Origin: Embleya sp042956465
Lineage (GTDB): Bacteria; Actinomycetota; Actinomycetes; Streptomycetales; Streptomycetaceae
Direction of reading: 5' to 3'
Length of the DNA: 64,000 nucleotides
Assembly (NCBI RefSeq): GCF_042956465.1
Contig: NZ_JBIBGL010000006.1
Coordinates: 62,001 to 126,000, forward strand
Translations under genes and position numbers: made by a program
Notes under the pieces: generated by a model
The model's input: the letters and a program-made list of their open reading frames with translations, nothing else
Told to the model about the DNA's origin: nothing
Databases searched by the model: none
Shown: positions 50,476 to 59,590 of the stretch, in pieces
Layout of the letters: the number at the start of each line of letters is the position of its first letter
Numbering within the stretch: the first letter of the stretch is position 1

Positions 50476-53166
50476 ATGGCGACCGCGTACGTGTACGAGT
50501 TCGGCGAAGGTTCCCGGGATCAGGCCGACCTGCTCGGCGGCAAAGGCGCGAACCTCGCCGAGATGACCCGGTTGGGGCTGCCCGTGCCGCCGGGATTCAC
50601 GATCGGCACGGACGCGTGCCGGGCCTTCCTGCGCACGGGCGCGCCGCCGAGCGGACTGCCCGAGGAGATCACCGAACACCTCGCCCGCCTGGAACACTCG
50701 ATCGGGCGGCGACTGGGCGGGGCCGACGACCCGCTGCTGGTCTCGGTGCGCTCCGGCGCCCGGTTCTCCATGCCCGGCATGATGGACACGATCCTCGACG
50801 TCGGCCTCAACGACGCCTCGGTGCTCGGCCTGGCCGCGGCGAGCGGCCGGGAGCGCTTCGCGTGGGATTCCTATCGCCGACTGGTGCAGATGTACGGGGC
50901 CACCGTGCTGGGCGTGCCCGCGGCGCGCTTCGAGGAGGTGCTCACCCGGTATCGGCTGCGCGCGGGAGTGGCCGACGATCTCGGGCTGGGCGTGGGCGAG
51001 TTGACGGAGATCGTCCGGGAGTTCCGGGGCATCGTGCGCGAGGAGGCGGGCGAGGAGTTTCCGCAGGACCCGCGCGAACAACTCGCCGGCGCCGTCCTGG
51101 CGGTCTTTCGATCGTGGAACGGCGAGCGGGCCCGGGTCTATCGCCGGCGCGAGCACATCCCGGACGACCTGGGCACGGCGGTGACCGTGCAGGCGATGGT
51201 GTTCGGCAACTCGGGACCGGACTCGGGGACCGGCGTCGCCTTCACCCGCGACCCCGGCACGGGGCGGGCGGGCGTGTACGGCGACTACCTGCCCGACGCG
51301 CAGGGCGAGGACGTGGTCTCCGGGGTCCGGGACGCGCTGCCGCTCCAGGACCTCGAGGAGCTGGATCCGGGCTCGTACGCGAGTCTGACCGAGGTGCTGC
51401 GGCTGCTCGAAGGGCACTATCGCGACCTCTGCGACGTCGAGTTCACCATCGAGCGCGGCCGGTTGTGGATCCTGCAGACCCGGGTCGGCAAACGGACCGC
51501 CGAGGCCGCCTTCCGGATCGCCTGTGCACTCGTGGACGAGGGCACGATCACCTGGCCGCAGGCGCTGTCCCGGGTGGACGGCCGACAACTGGACCAGCTG
51601 ACGTTCCCGCGCTTCGACGCGGACGCGGACGCCGCACCGCTGGCGCACGGGGTTCCCGCCTCCCCCGGTGCCGCGGTCGGCGCGGCGGTGTTCGACATGG
51701 CCGAGGCCACCCGGCGGGCCGCGAGCGGCGAACGGGTCGTGCTGGTGCGCCCGGAGACCAGCCCGGACGACCTGCCCGGGATGATCGCCGCCGAGGCCGT
51801 GGTGACCGGTCGGGGCGGCAAGACCAGCCACGCGGCGGTGGTGGCCCGGGGCATGGGCAAGGTCTGCGTGTGCGGCGCGGCCGACCTGGACATCGACGTC
51901 GAGGGCGGACGCTGCACCGGCGCCGACGGGAGAGTGCTCGAACAGGGCGACACGATCTCGGTGGACGGTACGGCCGGCACCGTGTACGCGGGCGCGCTGC
52001 CGCTGGTGCCGTCGGCGGTGACCCGCTACCTGGAGACCGGCGTGCGTTCCGCCGGCGTGGTCGAGGCGGTCGCCCGCTTCCTGGAACAGGCGGACGCGGT
52101 ACGGCGATTGCAGGTCCTGGCGAATGCCGACACGGCCCCGGACGCGGCCCGGGCCCGGCGCTTCGGCGCTCGCGGGATCGGGCTGTGTCGTACCGAGCAC
52201 ATGTTCCTGGGATCGCGTCGTCCGCTCGTCGAGGATTTGATCCTGGCCCGCACCGACGCGGACCGCCGGCTCGCCTTGGACGCCCTGTTGCCGCTCCAGC
52301 GTGCGGACTTCACCGAACTGCTCGCGGCGATGGACGGCCTGCCGGTGACCATTCGGCTGCTCGACCCGCCGCTGCACGAATTCCTGCCCGACCACACCGA
52401 GTCCGCGGTCCGCTTGGCCAAGGCCCGGGCCCGGGGCGAGGATCCCGACCCGCATGCGGTGCGGGTGCACGAGGCGATCGAACGTCTGCACGAGCAGAAT
52501 CCGATGCTGGGACTGCGCGGGGTGCGGTTGGCGCTGACGATTCCCGGGCTGGTGGCCACCCAGGTGCGGGCCGTCGGCGAGGCGGTGGTCGCGCGGGTGC
52601 GCGCCGGCGGGGACCCGAGGGCGGAGATCATGATCCCGCTCGTGGCCACCGTCGAGGAACTGCGCATCGTGCGCGCGGAGGTCGAACGGGTCCTGGCCGA
52701 GGTCGGGCGGGCGGCCGGGTTCCCGGTGCACTGCCCGGTGGGCACCATGATCGAACTGCCCAGGGCCGCGCTGACCGCCGCGACCATCGCGCCGGTCGCG
52801 GACTTCTTCTCGTTCGGCACCAACGACCTGACCCAGACCACGTGGGGCCTGTCCCGCGACGACGCCGAGGCGTCCTTCCTGGCCGGCTACCTGGAGCGGG
52901 GCATCCTCGGCGTCTCGCCGTTCGAGACCATCGACCGCGCCGGCGTCGGGCGGTTGGTGGACCTGGCCACGCAGGAGGGCCGGCGGGCGAAGCCGGGATT
53001 GCGGATCGGGGTGTGCGGGGAACACGCGGGCGATCCGGAGTCGATCCATTTCTTCCACGAGGTCGGCGTGGACTACCTGTCCTGCTCGCCGTTCCGACTG
53101 CCGGCCGCCCGTCTGGAAGCCGGCCGCGCCGCCGTCGCGACCGCGGCGGAGGCGGACTCTCGCTGA
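50476..53166 (+). CDS. ppdK: pyruvate, phosphate dikinase
   Basis: An 896-residue PPDK, which interconverts pyruvate, ATP and phosphate with phosphoenolpyruvate, AMP and diphosphate. The ATP-grasp domain is intact (LGGKGANLAEM, SVRSGARFSMPGMMDTILD), the swivelling domain carries the phospho-histidine in GGKTSHAAVVARG (His452), and the PEP/pyruvate barrel has GLCRTEHMF, FSFGTNDLTQ and the catalytic cysteine in GVCGEHAGD (about Cys847). ATG at 50476 has GGAAGGGA upstream. The enzyme can feed gluconeogenesis. It is a single gene unrelated to the injection block. Confidence 0.96.
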   Translation: MATAYVYEFGEGSRDQADLLGGKGANLAEMTRLGLPVPPGFTIGTDACRAFLRTGAPPSGLPEEITEHLARLEHSIGRRLGGADDPLLVSVRSGARFSMPGMMDTILDVGLNDASVLGLAAASGRERFAWDSYRRLVQMYGATVLGVPAARFEEVLTRYRLRAGVADDLGLGVGELTEIVREFRGIVREEAGEEFPQDPREQLAGAVLAVFRSWNGERARVYRRREHIPDDLGTAVTVQAMVFGNSGPDSGTGVAFTRDPGTGRAGVYGDYLPDAQGEDVVSGVRDALPLQDLEELDPGSYASLTEVLRLLEGHYRDLCDVEFTIERGRLWILQTRVGKRTAEAAFRIACALVDEGTITWPQALSRVDGRQLDQLTFPRFDADADAAPLAHGVPASPGAAVGAAVFDMAEATRRAASGERVVLVRPETSPDDLPGMIAAEAVVTGRGGKTSHAAVVARGMGKVCVCGAADLDIDVEGGRCTGADGRVLEQGDTISVDGTAGTVYAGALPLVPSAVTRYLETGVRSAGVVEAVARFLEQADAVRRLQVLANADTAPDAARARRFGARGIGLCRTEHMFLGSRRPLVEDLILARTDADRRLALDALLPLQRADFTELLAAMDGLPVTIRLLDPPLHEFLPDHTESAVRLAKARARGEDPDPHAVRVHEAIERLHEQNPMLGLRGVRLALTIPGLVATQVRAVGEAVVARVRAGGDPRAEIMIPLVATVEELRIVRAEVERVLAEVGRAAGFPVHCPVGTMIELPRAALTAATIAPVADFFSFGTNDLTQTTWGLSRDDAEASFLAGYLERGILGVSPFETIDRAGVGRLVDLATQEGRRAKPGLRIGVCGEHAGDPESIHFFHEVGVDYLSCSPFRLPAARLEAGRAAVATAAEADSR

Positions 53167-53588
53167 GCGTACGGCCGTTCGCGCGACTGCGGTACGCGGT
53201 GCGCACTCGATGCGGTGGTGCGGCGATCGTGGCGGTTTCGGCCAGGGGGATGTGGCCGAGAGCGGGTGGGTGAACCGCGTGATTCGGGCCGCGAGATGTC
53301 AGCCGGGTGACGCCGCCGGGGGCTCGGCGGAGCCTCGGCGAGGCGATTCCATGGGCTTTACTGTCCGTAGTGGAACAATTACATTCCGGGTTGCGATGGG
53401 TATCGGCGGTCGGTAATGCGGCCGAAACGGCGTGCCTCGCCACTGTCCGTAAATGGGGTTTCACGCACCGCTGTCGATGCGGCAGCGTGGCCTGCGTCGG
53501 AGCCCGCCGATCAAGCGGCGTGGATCCGACGCAGACCCGTCGACCCGTCGAGGTCGACCGGTTCTTCCATCGAGAGTGAGGCATTCGC
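53167..53588 (+). other. intergenic region upstream of the small secreted protein
   Basis: A 422-base stretch without a supported gene. A fair promoter, TTTACT (53357-53362) - 17 bases - TACATT (53380-53385), points toward the secreted-protein gene and would give a leader of about 200 bases. The first half is GC-rich, with a CGCCG/CGGCG hairpin near 53308-53326 that may end ppdK transcription. Confidence 0.45.
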
Positions 53589-53996
53589 ATGATGCGTAAA
53601 TTGGCCACCATCGCCGCAGGCGCCGCAGCGGGTACGCTCCTGGGCGCGCTCGCCCCGGCCCCGGCGGCCCGTGCCGACGTCGCCGACGCCGCGGCCTGTC
53701 CCGCGGCCAGTCTGTGTGTCTACACCGGCGACAACTCGACCGGGACGCGGACGGTCGTTCCCGCGCGGGTGATCGAGGATCGCGGCGACGCCGGCTACGC
53801 CGTCACCGGACCGGTGCTCTCGGTCGCCAATCGCACCGGGTTTCCCGTGCTGCACGGCGTGAGTCATCCCGTCGTCTGTATCCGGTTCCCGTGTTACCAG
53901 TACACGGTGCTGGGTCGGATCGATGCGGGGCAGGACCTCACCGATGTCGACTGGGCCGGACAGCCCCTCGTCGTCGGTCGGGACTACGGCCGGTAG
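53589..53996 (+). CDS. small secreted protein, peptidase-inhibitor I36-like
   Basis: A 135-residue secreted protein. A Sec signal peptide covers residues 1-30 (MMRKLATIAAGAAAGTLLGA, cleavage near ARA-D). The mature part has four cysteines (CPAASLCVYTGDN and CIRFPCYQY) and a beta-rich sequence resembling the actinomycete I36 inhibitor / crystallin-like small proteins (VLSVANRTGFPV, VDWAGQPLVV). The assignment is by general likeness only. GTGAGG lies upstream of the double ATG. It stands alone and is followed by a strong terminator. Confidence 0.75.
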   Translation: MMRKLATIAAGAAAGTLLGALAPAPAARADVADAAACPAASLCVYTGDNSTGTRTVVPARVIEDRGDAGYAVTGPVLSVANRTGFPVLHGVSHPVVCIRFPCYQYTVLGRIDAGQDLTDVDWAGQPLVVGRDYGR

Positions 53997-54026
53997 AGCG
54001 CGAATCGCCCGGCACACCGCCGCATG

Positions 54027-54071
54027 CGACCCGCCCGGCCGGAGCGCACGTCGCTCCGGCCGGGCGGGTCG
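54027..54071. terminator. 20-bp perfect hairpin terminator
   Basis: A 20-base arm starting CGACCCGCCCGGCCGG (54027-54046) and its exact complement (54052-54071) enclose a five-base loop, 30 bases after the secreted-protein stop. It can also serve the leftward GNAT gene. Confidence 0.8.
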
Positions 54072-54215
54072 GGGGCGGGATCTCGGCTCGGGGGCCCGGG
54101 ATCCGGATCCCGTGACGGTTCGCGGTCGCGATGCCGGGGCCGGGCCCGTCCGGGGTCGAAGTCCCGGCGCCGGGGCCGGACTTGCGGTGTCGATGCGGGG
54201 CCGGCGTACCGGGGT

Positions 54216-54689
54216 TCAGGCTCGCGGAGCCGGGCGGACGAGTTTGAGCATGATCTCGCCGTAGGCCTCGTCGGTGCGGCGGCTGTGCTCGGTGAAACCG
54301 ACCCGGGCGTAGAAGTCGCGCGCCCGGGTGTTCTTCTCGTAGACCTCCAGCGTGAGCGCGCCGTGCAGCGTCGCCGCGTGCTCGACGAGCAGTCGGCCGA
54401 CGCCGGTGCCCTGTGCCTCCGGCGCCACGAACAGGCCGCCGATCTCACGGCAGTTCACGCCGTCGACCTCGCCGAGGATGAGCCCGAGGAGCGCGACCAC
54501 CCGGCCGTCGACCTCGGCGACCCAGTTGTCGGCGTGCACGAGGTAGATCTCGCGCATCTTCCGCTCGCGCTCGCCCTCCCCCTCGCCCGGGATGAAGGGA
54601 TGTGCGATGCGGCCCGCCCGGGACCAGACGTCGACCGCGGCGTCCTCGTCGGCGGGGAGGTAGGGACGGACCTTCGGGGCTGCGGACAT
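54216..54689 (-). CDS. GNAT-family N-acetyltransferase
   Basis: A 157-residue acetyltransferase with the acetyl-CoA pyrophosphate loop motif in GGLFVAPEAQGTGVGRLLVE (V/I-x-x-x-x-Q-G-x-G-x form), followed by LTLEVYEKNTRARDFYARVGF, the canonical last helix and strand. The substrate (an amine, peptide N-terminus or small drug) cannot be told. ATG at 54689 gives a proper N-terminus MSAAPKVRPYLPADEDAAV; the ribosome binding site is weak. The longer frame to 54998 has Arg/Pro shadow composition. Confidence 0.88.
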   Translation of the reverse strand: MSAAPKVRPYLPADEDAAVDVWSRAGRIAHPFIPGEGEGERERKMREIYLVHADNWVAEVDGRVVALLGLILGEVDGVNCREIGGLFVAPEAQGTGVGRLLVEHAATLHGALTLEVYEKNTRARDFYARVGFTEHSRRTDEAYGEIMLKLVRPAPRA

Positions 54690-54862
54690 GCGTGCGACGC
54701 TACCCCACCCCGGACGTCCATCGGCACGCCGTCGCCGGCCGGGGGTGCCCCGCGCCGGTCCGGGACCCGCCCGGGGGTGCGCCGTGGCCGACGCCTGCGC
54801 GCGTGGGTCGGCGGCGCGGGCGCGAGCGTACGGCGGGCGAATGCGGGGGCCGGGCGGCCGGG

Positions 54863-55234
54863 TCAGGTCAAGTGCTTTCGCAGGACGGCGAGTTGCGTTC
54901 GGCGGGCCTCGATGTGCAGGGCTCGGCCGCGGTCGGTGGCGGTGACGAACACGCCGCGGCGGTCGGTGTCGCACATCGCGCGTTCCACCAGGCCGCACTT
55001 CTCCAGGCGGGCGACCGCGCGCGAGGAGGCGCTCTGGCTCAGGTGCAGGTCGCCGACCAGGTCGTGGATGCGGGCCTTGCAGCCGTCGGCGGCGATCAGC
55101 CGATCCAGGACCTCGTAGTCGCTCATGGTCAGGCAGTGGTCCGCCTGGAGGGCACGATCGAGTTCGTGGGCGACCCGGCTGTACTGCGACAACAGGTTGC
55201 GCCAGCTCTCGATCAGCGGCTCCTCGGTCTTCAT
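54863..55234 (-). CDS. MarR-family transcriptional regulator
   Basis: A 123-residue winged-helix regulator: LTMSDYEVLDRLIAADGCK, recognition region LVGDLHLSQSASSRAVARLE, then CGLVERAMCDTDRRGVFVTAT (the wing). Two cysteines, one on each side of the wing start (CGLVERAMCD), could sense oxidants or electrophiles. ATG at 55234 is chosen for the conserved family length; longer frames run into the divergent control region. It diverges from an MFS exporter and probably represses it. Confidence 0.9.
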   Translation of the reverse strand: MKTEEPLIESWRNLLSQYSRVAHELDRALQADHCLTMSDYEVLDRLIAADGCKARIHDLVGDLHLSQSASSRAVARLEKCGLVERAMCDTDRRGVFVTATDRGRALHIEARRTQLAVLRKHLT

Positions 55235-55264
55235 CGCGTCACGGTAACGCCACCCGTCATAACA

Positions 55265-55325
55265 TGCAAGCAAATTTATTGCACCCACATTTAATGCGTA
55301 GACATTCAATGCGTGCGCATATAAG
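55265..55325 (+). promoter_or_regulatory. MarR operator array and promoter of the MFS gene
   Basis: An AT-rich island holds an inverted repeat TGCAA-N9-TTGCA (55265-55283) and a 15-bp direct repeat, ACATTTAATGCGTAG / ACATTCAATGCGTGC (55287-55316). A promoter TAGACA (55299-55304) - 15 bases - TATAAG (55320-55325) overlaps the repeats. The MFS ATG is only nine bases after the -10 box and lacks a ribosome binding site, so a leaderless mRNA is likely. Confidence 0.6.
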
Positions 55326-55334
55326 TTCCTCCCC

Positions 55335-56828
55335 ATGGCCCCAACAGTCGAGACCTACGCGGGACCGTCCTCCCGCGAGAACTCCGCCCCCACGTCCGCC
55401 GCATCCGACCCGACGACGTCCGCCCCGCACTGGACCCCCAGACTCTGGGGCGTCCTGGCCGTGTTGTGCCTCGTGCTCTTCCTGGACGGCCTCGACGTGT
55501 CCATGGTGGGTGTCGCGCTGCCCTCGATCGGTCACGAACTGGGCATGTCCGCGACCTCGTTGCAGTGGATCGTCAACGGGTACGTGCTCGGATACGGCGG
55601 TCTGATGATGCTCGGCGGTCGCACCGCCGACCTGCTCGGCCGCCGCCGGGTGTTCCTGATCGCCCTCGCGGTGTTCGCCGCCGCCTCGCTGCTGGGCGGC
55701 CTGGTGGACAGCGGCGGCCTGCTCATCGCCAGCCGTTTCATCAAGGGTCTGGCCGCGGCCTTCACCGCGCCGACCGCACTGTCCATCCTGACCACGACGT
55801 TCCCGGAGGGCCCGGCCCGCAACCGAGCGCTCTCGGTCTTCTCCGTCTTCGGCGCCAGCGGCTACTCCTCCGGCCTGATCCTGGGCGGACTGCTCACCGA
55901 GTTCGGCTGGCGCTGGACCTTCCTGACCCCCGTACCGCTGGCCATCCTGGCCCTGGTCGCCGGCTACGTACTGATCCCGCGCGACCGCCCCGCCGACTCC
56001 GGCGGCCACGACCTGGTCGGCGCCGCCACCCTCAGCAGCGGCATGCTGCTCGCCGTCTACACCGTCGTCTCCGCGCCCGAGCGCGGCTGGGCCGCACCCA
56101 TCACGCTCGGCTCGATCGTGCTGGCCGCAGCCCTGCTCACCGCCTTCGTGTTCGTCGAGAAACGACTCGCCCACCCGCTGGTGCGCTTCGGCATCCTGCG
56201 GATCGGCACGGTCGTGCGGGCCAACCTGAGCATCGTCGCGCTGATGGGCTCGTACATGAGCTTCCAGTTCATGATGACGCTCTACCTCCAGGACGGTCTG
56301 GGCTGGTCCGCGCTGCGGATGGCGCTGGCGCTGCTGCCCGCGGGCCTCGTGGTGGCCTTCGGATCGCCGTTCACCGGACGCCTGATCAACCGCTACGGCA
56401 CCGCGCCGCTGCTGATCGCGTCGATGGCCTCGATGAGCCTGGGCTACGCCTGGTTCCTCGCCACCGCCGGCAGCACACCGAACTACGCCTTCACCGTGCT
56501 GCCCACCATGCTGCTCCTCGGCGGCGGCTTCGCATTCGGCTTCAGTTCGATCATGTCCCAGGCCACCGAGGGCATCGAGGACTCCGAACAGGGTCTCGCC
56601 TCCGGCCTGGTGCAGACCTCCGGCCAGGTCGGCGCGGCACTCGTCCTCGCCGTGGTCACCGCCGTCACCACCGGCGCCAGTGCCGGGGACACCGACTTCG
56701 GCGCCTATCGGCCCGGTGCCAACCTGGTCACCGGCGTGGCGATCGTCGGTCTCTTGCTCAACATCGTCCCGCTGCTCGGTTCCGGGCGCCGCCGGGCGAA
56801 GACGGCCGACTCCACCCGCCTCTCGTAG
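55335..56828 (+). CDS. MFS drug exporter (DHA2, 14-helix type)
   Basis: A 497-residue major facilitator with about 14 hydrophobic segments after a 35-residue polar start. Motif D1-like LDGLDVSMVGVALPSIG lies in helix 1 and motif A in GGRTADLLGRRRVF between helices 2 and 3; motif C GASGYSSGLILGG is in helix 5. The DHA2 family exports antibiotics and lipophilic cations by proton antiport. It diverges from a MarR regulator, a common pair for induced drug efflux. The start is supported by the closeness of the -10 box rather than by a ribosome binding site. Confidence 0.92.
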   Translation: MAPTVETYAGPSSRENSAPTSAASDPTTSAPHWTPRLWGVLAVLCLVLFLDGLDVSMVGVALPSIGHELGMSATSLQWIVNGYVLGYGGLMMLGGRTADLLGRRRVFLIALAVFAAASLLGGLVDSGGLLIASRFIKGLAAAFTAPTALSILTTTFPEGPARNRALSVFSVFGASGYSSGLILGGLLTEFGWRWTFLTPVPLAILALVAGYVLIPRDRPADSGGHDLVGAATLSSGMLLAVYTVVSAPERGWAAPITLGSIVLAAALLTAFVFVEKRLAHPLVRFGILRIGTVVRANLSIVALMGSYMSFQFMMTLYLQDGLGWSALRMALALLPAGLVVAFGSPFTGRLINRYGTAPLLIASMASMSLGYAWFLATAGSTPNYAFTVLPTMLLLGGGFAFGFSSIMSQATEGIEDSEQGLASGLVQTSGQVGAALVLAVVTAVTTGASAGDTDFGAYRPGANLVTGVAIVGLLLNIVPLLGSGRRRAKTADSTRLS

Positions 56829-56911
56829 CCCGTATCCGGCCGCGCCACGCCGCACGGGCGGCGGGCCGCGAAACGTACGGGCGAGGCCCGGCACCCGGCC
56901 GGGTGCGACGT

Positions 56912-56948
56912 CGACAGCCCCCACGTGGTCCGCGCGTGGGGGCTGTCG
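56912..56948. terminator. convergent hairpin terminator
   Basis: CGACAGCCCCCACG (56912-56925) and its exact complement (56935-56948) form a 14-bp stem with a nine-base loop, between the converging MFS and ArsR-like genes. A smaller palindrome GCACCCGGCCGGGTGC precedes it (56891-56906). Confidence 0.8.
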
Positions 56949-56985
56949 CCGGGTACGGCGCCGGTGGCCTCCGGTGGGGCGCCGG

Positions 56986-57996
56986 TCAGGTGTGGGCCGG
57001 GTGGAGGGGGTCGCTGCCGAGGAGTTCCAGGCCCAGCGGGGTCAGCGTGTGCAGGACGGCGCCGCCGCGGCGGGTGGTGGTGATCAGGCGGGCGTTGCGC
57101 AGGATGGTCGCGTGTTGGCTCGCGGACGCCGCCGACATGTCCAACCGACGGGCCAACTCGGTGGTGCTGCACCCGTCGTTGATCACCGTCAGCGCGGCGG
57201 CGCGGGTCTGTCCCAGGAGCGCGCCGAGTGCCCGGCCGTCGGCCGCGCCGGGCTCCCACAGCGCGGCGCCGTCGCGCGGTTCGCGCACGGTGGGGACGGC
57301 GAGCAGGTACGGCGCGTTCTCGTCCTCGGTGTCGTGGAGCAGCATCAGCTTCCGCCACAGGAACACGGTCGGCGCGATGACCAGCCCTCGGCCACCGAGC
57401 CGGATGTCCTCGTCCTTCTTGTCATAGTCCACCTCCAGGACCGGCGGCTTCCAGCGCACGAGCGGCACGCACAACTCGGCCAACAGGCGGTCGACGCCGC
57501 CGTCGAGCAGGGTGCGCGCGTACACGTTTCGCACCGACTCCAGGTGGGACCGTACCCGGGATTGGAACGGCGCGAGCGTCACGTCGTGAAAGGCGCGCAG
57601 GGCGTCGGCGAACTCGCGGCGCGGCTCCCGGCCGCCGTCCAGGAAGTCGCGCACCCAGGTGGAGTGGCCCGGTGCGAAGGTCAGGTTCGCCATTTCCTTG
57701 CGCAGCCGCCGCGTGGGCACCGCGAGCAGGTTCTCGATGCCCTCGTCGAGCGAGAAGGAGTCCCCCACCAGCGTGCGCAGATCCAGGCCGGGGCCGCGCA
57801 CCGGCATCAGCGCGGTGAGCGGGCCGGTCGCCGTGTCCGTCCGGTCGGTCACCGCGGTGCGCCAGGCCCGGAAGGGCAGCGGTCTGCGCGGCCCGAGCAA
57901 CAACTCCAGGCCGTGATACGTCTCGGCCACCGCTCCGACCGTCGTGGCGAGTCGGGTCCGGGCCAGGTCGTCCGCGGTGAAGTGGATGCGCAGCAC
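56986..57996 (-). CDS. ArsR-like regulator with DUF5937-type N-terminal domain
   Basis: A 336-residue protein. The N-terminus LRIHFTADDLARTRLA and the long alpha-helical middle match the DUF5937 group; the last 90 residues are a winged helix of ArsR type (AALTVINDGCSTTELARRLD, SAASASQHATILRNARLITT, RRGGAVLHTLTPLG). It is likely to bind DNA, but the effector is unknown, and metal-binding cysteines typical of classical ArsR are absent. GTG at 57996 has GGGGG seven bases upstream; the longer frame is rejected. Confidence 0.85.
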   Translation of the reverse strand: MLRIHFTADDLARTRLATTVGAVAETYHGLELLLGPRRPLPFRAWRTAVTDRTDTATGPLTALMPVRGPGLDLRTLVGDSFSLDEGIENLLAVPTRRLRKEMANLTFAPGHSTWVRDFLDGGREPRREFADALRAFHDVTLAPFQSRVRSHLESVRNVYARTLLDGGVDRLLAELCVPLVRWKPPVLEVDYDKKDEDIRLGGRGLVIAPTVFLWRKLMLLHDTEDENAPYLLAVPTVREPRDGAALWEPGAADGRALGALLGQTRAAALTVINDGCSTTELARRLDMSAASASQHATILRNARLITTTRRGGAVLHTLTPLGLELLGSDPLHPAHT

Positions 57997-58406
57997 CGGT
58001 GTACCCCCATGGTCGTGTCCGTTGCGCCCGGGATGCCCTGTGGCGAGTGGCCTCCCGGTCGGCGCGGCGTCGGGAGGACCACGACAGTGTGCGTCCTCGA
58101 ACGCCCTCGGACCAGCAGGTTTCGGCTCAGGCTGAAAGGCGTTTTCAGACATCGTCCGGTGCGCCAGGCTTGCGGTGTCGGGGGTGACCCCGCGTGGTTC
58201 GCCCGCCGAGGGCACGAGTCGGGAGGAGAGCTCCGTAGGCGACGTCATCCGGCCCGGGTCGGTGACGCCGCGGCCACGGATCCGACACGGGGCGGAGCCC
58301 GGGGCCGGGCACGACGGCGTCGTCGGGATCTCGACCCGACCCGGCGGGGATCGAACGGGGATCGGTCCCCGCCCGGCATCGGCCGAAGGTGGGCGGTGCG
58401 GGTCGG
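57997..58406. other. intergenic region, no supported gene
   Basis: A 410-base GC-rich stretch upstream of the ArsR-like gene. It has a short hairpin (GGGGATCGGTCCCC, about 58358-58371) that may end the small membrane-protein transcript. ORFs across it are shadows. No clear promoter pair was found. Confidence 0.45.
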
Positions 58407-58778
58407 TCAGCGGCCCACGGGCACGGTGAGGAAGAGTCCGGCGGAGGTGCCGGCGAGCGCCACGTAGGCGCCGAGGTGAGCCCACCGGTGTCGGTTGTAG
58501 GTGCGGGTGTCGGGCCACAACCACGACGTCAGTGCGACCGGAACGGCCACGACGGCGACGAGTGCGGCGCGGTTCACCGCCGCGCCGGCGGCCGGGCAGT
58601 CGGCGGCGGAGTCGCAGGAGTCGAAGGCCATCGCACTCAGCCCGAGCAGGGCGAAGTGCACACTTGCGACGGGAACGGTCAATGCGGTGGCGATGATCGG
58701 AGCCGCCCGCGAACCACGTCGGGACCCGGCTGCGGCGCGACGGTGCGCGAACCGGGGCGGAACCTCGTGGTGTGTCAT
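58407..58778 (-). CDS. small membrane protein of unknown function
   Basis: A 123-residue protein with a basic start (about 27 residues) and three predicted membrane segments: IIATALTVPVASVHFALLGL, AALVAVVAVPVALTSWLW and LGAYVALAGTSAGLFLTVPV. A short loop has two cysteines (DSCDSAADCP) that could form a disulfide outside the cell. ATG at 58778 has GGGGTGA nine bases upstream. No family was recognised. Confidence 0.75.
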   Translation of the reverse strand: MTHHEVPPRFAHRRAAAGSRRGSRAAPIIATALTVPVASVHFALLGLSAMAFDSCDSAADCPAAGAAVNRAALVAVVAVPVALTSWLWPDTRTYNRHRWAHLGAYVALAGTSAGLFLTVPVGR

Positions 58779-58939
58779 GCGGTTCACCCCACCACCGCGA
58801 ACCCGACACGGGGATGAGTACGGGTACTCAATTGCGGGTCGCCGGCGGCGGATTGCCGCCGGGTGACCGCGCGGCGGACAAGCACCCGCGAGCGCTCGCC
58901 CGGACCGGGGGCGTGAAGTGCGCGCCGTGCGGGCCTTGG

Positions 58940-59590
58940 TCAGGAGCCCAGGTAGCGCAGGATCGCCAGGACCCGGCGGCTGTATCCGCAACCGGCCGGG
59001 TGGGCCAGGTCGAGACGTTCGAAGATCGCGTTGACGTGCTTTTCCACCGCGCTCTGCGACACGTGCAGGGTCCGGGCGATGGCGGCGTTCGTGCGGCCCT
59101 CGGCCATGTGTGCCAATACCTCGCGTTCGCGGGGGGTGAGCCGGTCCAGCGGGTCGACGTGGCTGGTCCGGGCCAGGAGTTGGCGCACCACCTCGGGATC
59201 GAACGCGGCGCCGCCGGCGGCGACCCGGGCCAGCGCGTCCAGGAAGTCGTCCACGTGCGCGACCCGATCCTTGAGCAGGTAGCCCACGGCCGCGCCGTCG
59301 TGGGTCAACAGCTCGACGGCGTACCGCTTTTCGATGTACTGGGAGAGCACCAGCACGCCCACCCCCGGTTGTCGGCGGCGGACCTCCAGGGCCGCCCGCA
59401 GCCCCTCGTCGGTGTGCGTGGGCGGCATGCGCACGTCGGCCACCACGACGTCGGGGACGTGCGCGGCGACCGCCTCGACCATGGCGTCGCCGTCGCCGAC
59501 GCTCGCGACCACGTCGTGTCCCTCGTCGGCGAGCAGGCGGGCCAACCCCTCCCGCAGCAGGGCCGAATCGTCGGCCAGGACTATGCGCAC
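58940..59590 (-). CDS. NarL-type response regulator
   Basis: A 216-residue response regulator with a complete receiver: acidic pair D7-D8, phospho-acceptor D52 in VVVADVRMP and Lys107 in GYLLKD. The LuxR DNA-binding domain follows (LTPREREVLAHMAEGRTNAA ... VEKHVNAIFERLDL). It is paired with the histidine kinase gene, overlapping it by ten bases. The neighbouring ABC exporter is a likely target. Confidence 0.95.
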   Translation of the reverse strand: MRIVLADDSALLREGLARLLADEGHDVVASVGDGDAMVEAVAAHVPDVVVADVRMPPTHTDEGLRAALEVRRRQPGVGVLVLSQYIEKRYAVELLTHDGAAVGYLLKDRVAHVDDFLDALARVAAGGAAFDPEVVRQLLARTSHVDPLDRLTPREREVLAHMAEGRTNAAIARTLHVSQSAVEKHVNAIFERLDLAHPAGCGYSRRVLAILRYLGS

